In this document: positions 57,454 to 64,000 of the stretch, piece after piece
Numbering within the stretch: the first letter of the stretch is position 1
Layout: every line of letters starts with the position of its first letter
Assembly: GCF_003182355.1 (NCBI RefSeq)
Contig: NZ_QGTW01000008.1
Coordinates: 124,001-188,000, forward strand
Source of the DNA: Cytobacillus oceanisediminis
GTDB taxonomy: Bacteria > Bacillota > Bacilli > Bacillales > Cytobacillaceae
Length of the DNA: 64,000 nt
Reading direction: 5' to 3'
The notes under the pieces: model-generated
What the model was told of the DNA's origin: nothing
The model's database searches: none
Seen by the model: only the letters and a program-made list of their open reading frames with translations
Program-made: the position numbers and the translations under genes

Positions 57454-57526
57454 AACATTTCCTCCATTTTTATCTATTTTCAACCATTTTTTGATTAATC
57501 ATAACCGGATTTCCCAGCATAAATAT

Positions 57527-59941
57527 TTACATTAAAATATATGGATTCAAGTCCACTGAAATGGCAAGGCCTCCTGCAGCAATTTCATGCTGATAATTAT
57601 CAAGGACCTTTTTCAGTGCCTGACCAAGCTCAGGTTCCCGCTTGTATTTTATCAGACATTGATAGCGATATCTATTATTGATCCGCGGAATTGGCGATGC
57701 AACCGGGCCAAGTACAATGCTTTCCGCCGATAGGCGCGACTGAATATACTGTGTTATTTTTTCAGTTACGGAAACGGCCATCATTAATTCTTCATGGCTG
57801 ACGGTAACAAGGGAGATATAGTAGAAAGGAGGGTATCTATGAATTTTACGGACCATCATTTCCCTTTCATAGAACTTATCGTAATCCTGCTCTCCTGCAA
57901 GCTCGACACTGTAATGTTCAGGTGTATAGGTTTGGATAATAACCTCACCCTCAAGCTCATGCCTCCCTGCGCGCCCGCTGACCTGGGTCAAAAGCTGGAA
58001 GGTTTTTTCCGAAGAACGAAAATCAGGCAGATGGAGCATTGTATCGGCTGAGAGCACACCTACTAAGGTAATATTGGGAAAATCAAGGCCCTTTGCAATC
58101 ATTTGCGTACCAAGGAGAATATCCGCATGACCTTCCTGAAATTGGTCCAACAGCTTTTCATGGGATCCCTTTCTGCTGGTAGTGTCCACATCCATCCTGA
58201 TGACCTTCGCTTCCGGCAAAACCTTTGCCAGCTCTTCTTCAACCTTCTGTGTCCCGGTTCCAAAATAACGGATATGTTCACTTTCACATTCCGGGCATGT
58301 ATTTGGGACTGATGCTTCATACCCGCAATAATGACATTTCATTTGCTGGTTAAACCGGTGATAAGTTAAGGAGATGTCACAGTGCGGACAATTAATGACA
58401 TAGCCGCAATCCCTGCACATAACAAAAGAAGAGTGCCCTCTTTTATTGAGAAATAATACAATCTGTTCCTTCTTTTCCAGCCGGTCTTTTATTTTATCAA
58501 GGAGCACCCTGGAGAACATGGAACGATTGCCTTCCCGGAGCTCTTCTCTCATGTCAACGATTTCAACTGACGGCAAAGACTGGTTATTCATCCTTTTAGG
58601 CAGGGACAGGAGCTGATATACTCCTTTGTGGGCTCTTGCAAACGATTCAAGCGAAGGAGTTGCACTGCCTAGAACGACTGGACATTTATACTTTCCAGCC
58701 CTTTCGATCGCCACATCCCTTGCATGGTACCTTGGGTTTTCCTCCTGTTTGTAGCTTGTCTCGTGCTCTTCATCAATAATGACAATCCCCAGGTTTTCAA
58801 AAGGAGCAAAGATTGCGGATCGCGCTCCGACAACCACCTTTACTTCCTTCCTTTGAATCTTTCTCCATTCATCATACTTTTCCCCTGCAGAAAGGCCGCT
58901 GTGCATAACGGCAACCTGATCGCCGAATCTTCCTTTAAAGCGATTAACCATTTGCGGAGTTAACGAAATTTCGGGAACCAGGACAATCGCTTCTTTTCCG
59001 TCCTGAAGAACCCTTTGAATCGATTGAAGATATACCTCTGTTTTGCCGCTACCTGTCACTCCATACAGCAAAAACGTTTCATGCCTTTTTTCCTCTATGG
59101 AATTCAGGATGGGGATAATTGCTTTTCTCTGCTCTTCGGTTAAGGGCAGTGGTTCTGTTCTTTTAAACTCCCGGTCCCCAAAAGGATTGCGATAAATCTC
59201 CACTTCTTTTTGACCAAGCAACCCTTTTTGAATGAGCCCTTTTATTGTTGACGAGGTTATTCCTAGGAAGGAGAATAGCTCTTTTTGTTCGACCGGACTG
59301 TCATCCTGAAGGAAGTATTCAAGCACCTCTTTTTGCTTGGTTGCATTAGCAGGCAGCTTTTCAATGTATTCCCCAAGGACATTTCGGTCTGCGGCGGGAA
59401 ATACCTGCTTTACTTTTTTCTTTTTTACACGTTCTTTTACTTGATAGATAATGTCAATATTCCCATTGGAAGCTTCTTTCTGTAAAAGCGACAGAGTTCC
59501 ATCCTTCACTGCTTCATCCCAGGTGATTGTCTCTGTATTTTCAAAAAGAGTTTGCACCTTTTCGGGAAGCGCCACACGGTCTGCCTTTTCCGCCAATACC
59601 AGTTTTTTTTCATATTTTGCCTTAAGGGCAGCTGGCAGCATTGCCTGGTAGGCTGATATTTTATAGCATAGTGTTTTCTGCGTCAGCCAATCTCCCAGAG
59701 ACAGAAGCTCCTGATTCAGGACAGGATTTAAATCCATTGGTGCTGCAATAGACTTTAATTGACTGAATTCCGATTCTGTTTTCAGGCCCGTTACAAAACC
59801 TTGGATCTTCCTTGGTCCGAATGGAACGATGACCCTCATGCCAGGCTGAATTACACCTGCCAAATGGTCAGGTATTTTATAGTCAAACGCTCGGTCTGTC
59901 TGCTTGGCAGGTACATCAACAATTACACTGGCAATATTCAT
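57527..59941 (-). CDS. priA: Primosomal protein N' (replication restart helicase PriA)
   Basis: Restarts stalled forks by loading DnaD/B. 804 residues: N-terminal 3'-DNA-binding domain, helicase with Walker A GVTGSGKTEVYLQ, DEEH and motif QVSGRAGRHELEGEV, and a zinc-binding insert with CRDCGYVINCPHC and CHYCG...CPEC. The ATG overlaps the coaBC stop by four bases. Intact. Confidence 0.97.
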   Translation of the reverse strand: MNIASVIVDVPAKQTDRAFDYKIPDHLAGVIQPGMRVIVPFGPRKIQGFVTGLKTESEFSQLKSIAAPMDLNPVLNQELLSLGDWLTQKTLCYKISAYQAMLPAALKAKYEKKLVLAEKADRVALPEKVQTLFENTETITWDEAVKDGTLSLLQKEASNGNIDIIYQVKERVKKKKVKQVFPAADRNVLGEYIEKLPANATKQKEVLEYFLQDDSPVEQKELFSFLGITSSTIKGLIQKGLLGQKEVEIYRNPFGDREFKRTEPLPLTEEQRKAIIPILNSIEEKRHETFLLYGVTGSGKTEVYLQSIQRVLQDGKEAIVLVPEISLTPQMVNRFKGRFGDQVAVMHSGLSAGEKYDEWRKIQRKEVKVVVGARSAIFAPFENLGIVIIDEEHETSYKQEENPRYHARDVAIERAGKYKCPVVLGSATPSLESFARAHKGVYQLLSLPKRMNNQSLPSVEIVDMREELREGNRSMFSRVLLDKIKDRLEKKEQIVLFLNKRGHSSFVMCRDCGYVINCPHCDISLTYHRFNQQMKCHYCGYEASVPNTCPECESEHIRYFGTGTQKVEEELAKVLPEAKVIRMDVDTTSRKGSHEKLLDQFQEGHADILLGTQMIAKGLDFPNITLVGVLSADTMLHLPDFRSSEKTFQLLTQVSGRAGRHELEGEVIIQTYTPEHYSVELAGEQDYDKFYEREMMVRKIHRYPPFYYISLVTVSHEELMMAVSVTEKITQYIQSRLSAESIVLGPVASPIPRINNRYRYQCLIKYKREPELGQALKKVLDNYQHEIAAGGLAISVDLNPYILM

Positions 59942-61146
59942 TTCTGCTCATCCTTTAGTAAAATCGCAGCTTCCTCAAGAATTTTTGCAGCAACATCTTT
60001 TTTGCTCATAAGAGGGAGCTCTTCTGAGGTTCCATCTTTTTTAAACAAGGTAACAATATTGGTGTCTGTCCCAAAGCCGGCACCTTCAGAAGTTACATTA
60101 TTGGCAACGATCATATCGGCATTTTTCTTCTTCAGCTTGCCTTGTGCATATACATCAACCCGTTCCGTTTCAGCAGCAAAGCCTATTAAAATCTGGCCCT
60201 TCTTTTTCTGCCCGAGTTCAAACAATATATCTTTTGTTCTTTCAAGCTCCAATACTTCGTCTCCAGGCTGCTTCTTCATTTTTTGACTATAGCTCACTTT
60301 AGGACGATAATCGGAAACAGCAGCTGTTTTTATAACAATATCGGCATTTCCGTATTCTTCCATAGCGGCGTGATACATTTCTTCGGCGCTTTCAACTTTT
60401 ATAAGCTTTAGGCCAGCTGGGGCTTTAATGGACACAGGTCCGGAAATTAAAGTTACTTCTGCACCTGCAGCAACTGCTTCTTCTGCAATCGCATAGCCCA
60501 TTTTTCCCGAAGAATGGTTGGTGATGTATCGGACCGGATCAATTTTCTCCCTCGTTGGGCCTGCTGTAATCACAATTTTTCTGCCTGCAAGATCTTGTTT
60601 GGGCTTGCTGAAAAACAGGCTGATCGTCTCTGTAATCTTCTCAGGCTCTTCCAATCTGCCTTTGCCAACGTACCCGCAGGCAAGATAACCTTCAGAAGGT
60701 TCGATAAACCTGCAGCCAAAGCTATATAACGTTTCAATATTTTTCTGGACTGCCGGATGGCTATACATATGTACATTCATTGCAGGAGCAATCCAAATAG
60801 GCGATGTTGCAGCCAATAAGGTTGTTGTGATCATGTTATCCGCTATTCCGTTCGCCAGCTTTCCAATCACATTAGCTGTGGCCGGAGCAACAAGAATCAA
60901 ATCTGCCCAGTCCGCCAAATCAATATGGGCAATCACCTTTGAATCTTTTTCATCAAAGGTGTCAGTATAAACATCGTTTCTTGACAAAGCCTGAAATGTT
61001 AGGGGAGCCACAAATTTTGCGGCAGAGTCACTTAATATAACTTTTACATTAGCTCCCGCCTGGGTAAGCTTGCTCGTCAATGCTGCTGCTTTATAAACAG
61101 CAATTCCCCCCGTAACGCATAGTAATATTTTTTTGCCTGTCAGCAT
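59938..61146 (-). CDS. coaBC: Bifunctional phosphopantothenoylcysteine decarboxylase/synthetase
   Basis: Makes 4'-phosphopantetheine from 4'-phosphopantothenate and cysteine for CoA. 402 residues: N-terminal CoaC flavin domain (VTGGIAVYKAA; PAMNVHMY; ACGYVGKGRL) and C-terminal CoaB domain (ITAGPTREKIDPVRYITNHSSGKMG). Start at the ATG at 61146 with GGTGGGG seven bases upstream. First gene of the long operon to rpe. Confidence 0.97.
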   Translation of the reverse strand: MLTGKKILLCVTGGIAVYKAAALTSKLTQAGANVKVILSDSAAKFVAPLTFQALSRNDVYTDTFDEKDSKVIAHIDLADWADLILVAPATANVIGKLANGIADNMITTTLLAATSPIWIAPAMNVHMYSHPAVQKNIETLYSFGCRFIEPSEGYLACGYVGKGRLEEPEKITETISLFFSKPKQDLAGRKIVITAGPTREKIDPVRYITNHSSGKMGYAIAEEAVAAGAEVTLISGPVSIKAPAGLKLIKVESAEEMYHAAMEEYGNADIVIKTAAVSDYRPKVSYSQKMKKQPGDEVLELERTKDILFELGQKKKGQILIGFAAETERVDVYAQGKLKKKNADMIVANNVTSEGAGFGTDTNIVTLFKKDGTSEELPLMSKKDVAAKILEEAAILLKDEQK

Positions 61147-61360
61147 TATTAGACCCCACCAATCTTAGCTAAAATAATCATATTTATTCAAAGGCCTGAC
61201 GCTTCCTTGAAAAAGCTTTATAAAATGCTATTTTCTTTAAATGGTCAGTGCCGGACGTGTGATTGTATTTGTTGGCAAGAAAATGCCACGCTAGTTTTAT
61301 TATGCAAGAAGTTCAGTCATTTTTCATCTATTAAAACCGAAGACCTTTAGTTAATGGAAT

Positions 61361-61599
61361 TCTTTTCAATTTGCCTGTTGATTTCCGCGCAAACAGCTCA
61401 GCGGACCGGTGGGTGACCCAAGAGCCTCCTTAAGCATTAAGCCCGCGGGGTCTCCCTTTGATTCCCACTCCCGCAGGACATTAATTAAGCATCCATGAAT
61501 AAACTCCGCACGAAGAAAATGCGAAAGCATTTGCGGGGATCCCGCGTATTCCGTTTCAATCAACAAAGTCCAAAATCAACATAAAGCTATACAAAGCTT
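61361..61599. repeat. Dispersed TIR-bounded hairpin element, copy 5
   Basis: In the 509-bp rpoZ-coaBC spacer. Inner arms TTGATTTCCGCGC at 61378 and TTCAATCAACAAAG, shared block CCGCAGGACATTAATTAAGC. The outer ends are more decayed than in copies 3 and 4. The other 210 bp upstream (61147-61360) show no gene or clear promoter. Confidence 0.85.
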
Positions 61600-61611
61600 A
61601 ATAATTAAAAG

Positions 61612-61648
61612 AAATAAAAATAACAACCTTTTTGAAAGGTTGTTATTC
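61612..61648 (-). terminator. Intrinsic terminator after rpoZ
   Basis: Minus-strand stem AATAACAACCTTT / AAAGGTTGTTATT followed by TTTATTT, a few bases after the rpoZ stop. Confidence 0.93.
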
Positions 61649-61655
61649 AGCGATT

Positions 61656-61877
61656 TTACTCGTATGATTCATTAGCCTTTTTCTCGCCCAGACGGTAATG
61701 AAGCTGGTCTGCATGGATTTCTTCCAGGGCTTTGCCGACATTTTTATGTGATTTATAGCTTTCAAGCTGCAGCCTTGCGTTTAATTGCAGCTTACGTGCA
61801 CGTTTGGCAGCAACGGAAACAAGTGAATATTTGGAATCAATCTTAGTCATTAAAGAATCAATAGAAGGATAAAGCAT
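61656..61877 (-). CDS. rpoZ: RNA polymerase omega subunit
   Basis: 73 residues. The stretch [30 protein letters not shown] carries the omega signature (Y-x-L-V-x-x-A-A-K-R-A-R). Start at the ATG at 61877, directly after gmk, with GGAGG ten bases upstream. Chaperone for the beta' subunit. Ends the gmk-rpoZ unit with its own terminator. Confidence 0.96.
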   Translation of the reverse strand: MLYPSIDSLMTKIDSKYSLVSVAAKRARKLQLNARLQLESYKSHKNVGKALEEIHADQLHYRLGEKKANESYE

Positions 61878-61879
61878 CT

Positions 61880-62494
<615 letters not shown>

Positions 62495-62504
62495 TTAAAC
62501 AATC

Positions 62505-62768
62505 CTACCCTTCCTCAATAATTTCATCACGGTCGTTTAATCGGTGCGCGACAGTTTCCGGCTGGACCGCAGACAATATGACGTGGTCACTATCCATTAC
62601 GATAACTGCCCGGGTCCGTCTCCCGTATGTCGCATCAATTAAAGAGCCCCGGTCACGCGCGTCCTGAATAATCCGTTTGATTGGGGCAGATTCGGGACTA
62701 ACTATAGATATTATCCGGTTGGCAGAAACGATATTGCCAAAGCCGATATTGATCAGTTTAATTGACAT
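62505..62768 (-). CDS. remA: Extracellular matrix regulatory protein RemA
   Basis: 87-residue DNA-binding protein of the DUF370 family ([32 protein letters not shown]...[26 protein letters not shown]). In B. subtilis it forms rings and activates biofilm matrix and osmoprotection operons. Start at the ATG at 62768 with GGAGG upstream. Confidence 0.95.
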   Translation of the reverse strand: MSIKLINIGFGNIVSANRIISIVSPESAPIKRIIQDARDRGSLIDATYGRRTRAVIVMDSDHVILSAVQPETVAHRLNDRDEIIEEG

Positions 62769-62828
62769 TTGGGTCCTCCAATCATCAGTTATTTATTTTG
62801 ACCCCCAGAGCCGCAATCTAAACAACTG

Positions 62829-63701
62829 CTATTCAATATTTTGAATTTGTTCCTTCATTTTTTCTAATAGACTCTTTATTTCAACCACTTCTGCAGCTAT
62901 CGCCGCGTCATTCGCCTTGGAACCAATCGTATTCGCTTCCCTGTTCATCTCCTGCAAAATGAAATCGAGCTTCCTTCCAACTGGTTCTGTAAGCTGAAGC
63001 GTTTTTTCAAATTGGCCAATATGGCTTTGCAGCCTTGTCACTTCCTCATTAATATCCGCTTTATCAGCAAACACCGCAACCTCTGTTAATATCCGCGGCT
63101 CATCAATCTGGCCATCCAGATAATCCTTTATACGCTTTTCCAATCTTTCCCGGTATTGCTGAACTACTTTTGGAGAGAACTCGCGCAGCAGGAGTACTCT
63201 TTTGCTTAATAGACTAAGATGGCTGCGGACATCTTTTTCCATCTCAAGCCCCTCAGCTTGCCGCATCTGAGTTAAATGCAAGCATGCTTCCTCAGCTGCT
63301 GAAAGGACATGCTGGCTCAATTCCTCATTGCCAGCATCCTTTTCTTCTACGCCAATCAGCTCTTCCCGAATAAGGTCCTGGATAGAGAGATCATTTTGGA
63401 TATTGTACTTTGTTTTAATTGCAGTTATGTATTGATAATATTCATCTAAAAGTTCCCAGTCAACATTTACTTTTCGGCTGGCCAAACCATCGCCCTCAAT
63501 TGTGACATAAACTTCTATTCTTCCTCTTTTAATATGCTCACCAAGCTTTTTCTTAATTTTATCTTCCATGTGCATCAGCTGCCTGGGCATACGCATATGA
63601 AACTCGGAAAAACGATGGTTTACAGTCCTAATTTCGACAGTAATGGAAAATTGCCCGGAATCTTTCTTGCTTCTGCCAAAGCCAGTCATACTTACAACCA
63701 T
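62829..63701 (-). CDS. yloC: YicC/YloC-type endoribonuclease
   Basis: 290 residues, YicC family (MVVSMTGFGRSKKDSG..; C-terminal DUF1732: EVTRLQSHIGQFEKTLQ..GRKLDFILQEMNREANTIGSKAND). E. coli YicC is an RNase acting on RNAs; the exact role in Bacillus is not settled. Start at the ATG at 63701 with GGAAGTG seven bases upstream. Before remA as in B. subtilis. Confidence 0.94.
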   Translation of the reverse strand: MVVSMTGFGRSKKDSGQFSITVEIRTVNHRFSEFHMRMPRQLMHMEDKIKKKLGEHIKRGRIEVYVTIEGDGLASRKVNVDWELLDEYYQYITAIKTKYNIQNDLSIQDLIREELIGVEEKDAGNEELSQHVLSAAEEACLHLTQMRQAEGLEMEKDVRSHLSLLSKRVLLLREFSPKVVQQYRERLEKRIKDYLDGQIDEPRILTEVAVFADKADINEEVTRLQSHIGQFEKTLQLTEPVGRKLDFILQEMNREANTIGSKANDAAIAAEVVEIKSLLEKMKEQIQNIE

Positions 63702-63869
63702 TTTCTTACACTTCCTTTTGGAAAAAGCACAGCTTTTAAAAGAAGCTATCGTCTGAACAGTTCACCCTTCAAAAAAGAACAACAGACTTAGCTCACTTTG
63801 AAGACTGTGCAATCTATGGATAAAGATATAGTAATTTAATGGGGATTATAACTTGCAGTTATTTTTGCG

Positions 63870-63907
63870 CAAAAAAGAAAGGTAATAGAGTTCAGCTCTA
63901 CTACCTT
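63870..63907 (-). terminator. Intrinsic terminator of the gene beyond the window end
   Basis: Minus-strand stem AAGGTAGTAGAG / CTCTATTACCTT with a short loop, followed by TCTTTTTT. It lies 17 bp after the stop codon at 63925. Confidence 0.92.
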
Positions 63908-63924
63908 AAGGATTATAACATATT

Positions 63925-64000
63925 TTATTTTGTTTTTCTTGCCAAAAATGTACCGGCAAGCAAAAATGTTGGAATAGCCGACAGTCCGGTGATCATAAAC
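63925..64000 (-). CDS. C-terminal end of an unidentified membrane protein
   Basis: The last 24 codons of a gene that starts beyond base 64000: a hydrophobic segment (GLSAIPTFLLAGTFLA) closed by RKTK and a stop. This looks like a final membrane helix with a positively charged cytoplasmic tail. In B. subtilis the gene before yloC is the calcium ATPase yloB, but the fragment is too short to assign. Confidence 0.75.
   Translation of the reverse strand, partial: FMITGLSAIPTFLLAGTFLARKTK

Overview
The window is a 64-kb piece of a low-GC Bacillota chromosome, almost certainly a member of the Bacillaceae. Gene content and gene order follow the Bacillus subtilis region from yloC to codV-clpQ nearly one for one, and spoVM shows that the organism forms endospores. 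Nearly every gene lies on the minus strand, so the biological order runs from 64000 down to 1. Only rpmB is on the plus strand. The genus cannot be fixed from the sequence; codon use and the abundance of dispersed hairpin repeats would suit a Cytobacillus/Mesobacillus-type bacillus, but that is only an impression.

Layout in the direction of transcription. 63.9-61.6 kb: tail of an unidentified membrane protein, then yloC, remA, gmk, rpoZ. 61.1-49.3 kb: one long operon coaBC-priA-def-fmt-rsmB-rlmN-prpC-prkC-rsgA-rpe (CoA synthesis, replication restart, translation initiation and maturation, Ser/Thr signalling), closed by a terminator. 49.2-45.4 kb: thiN, spoVM, rpmB (plus strand), yloU, fakA. 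44.9-37.5 kb: recG, then the FapR regulon fapR-plsX-fabD-fabG-acpP with a clear FapR operator and promoter, then rnc. 37.3-32.7 kb: smc and ftsY. 19.3-9.2 kb: ylxM-ffh, rpsP-khpA, ylqD-rimM-trmD, rplS with an L19-type leader, a type I signal peptidase, rbgA, rnhB, and a FliK-like/FlhB-like pair (ylqG-ylqH). 8.9-0 kb: sucC-sucD, dprA, topA, trmFO, xerC and the start of hslV (clpQ).

The departure from the ancestral order is 31.8-19.5 kb. Between ftsY and ylxM, which are neighbours in B. subtilis, sits an eight-gene block: a secreted/membrane protein, an ABC ATPase, an ABC-2 permease, a coiled-coil membrane protein with a Gly/Ser tract, a MoxR AAA+ ATPase, a DUF58 protein and two membrane-anchored von Willebrand factor A (VWA) proteins, the last with two separate MIDAS-type VWA domains. 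An internal terminator-like hairpin separates the ABC half from the MoxR/VWA half. Upstream lies a non-coding array of eight units with a period of about 52 bp. This block and its array are the best candidates in the window for an undescribed system.

The intergenic spaces carry several families of structured repeats. One is an element of about 240 bp with terminal inverted repeats, present in five copies, all in the same orientation and two of them inside operons. Another is a 251-bp palindromic element between rpsP and ffh. A third is an 88-bp inverted-repeat element between acpP and rnc. The sdaAB-sdaAA genes that lie between fakA and recG in B. subtilis are absent; a copy of the 240-bp repeat occupies that place. 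No tRNA, rRNA, transposase, prophage or CRISPR array was found.
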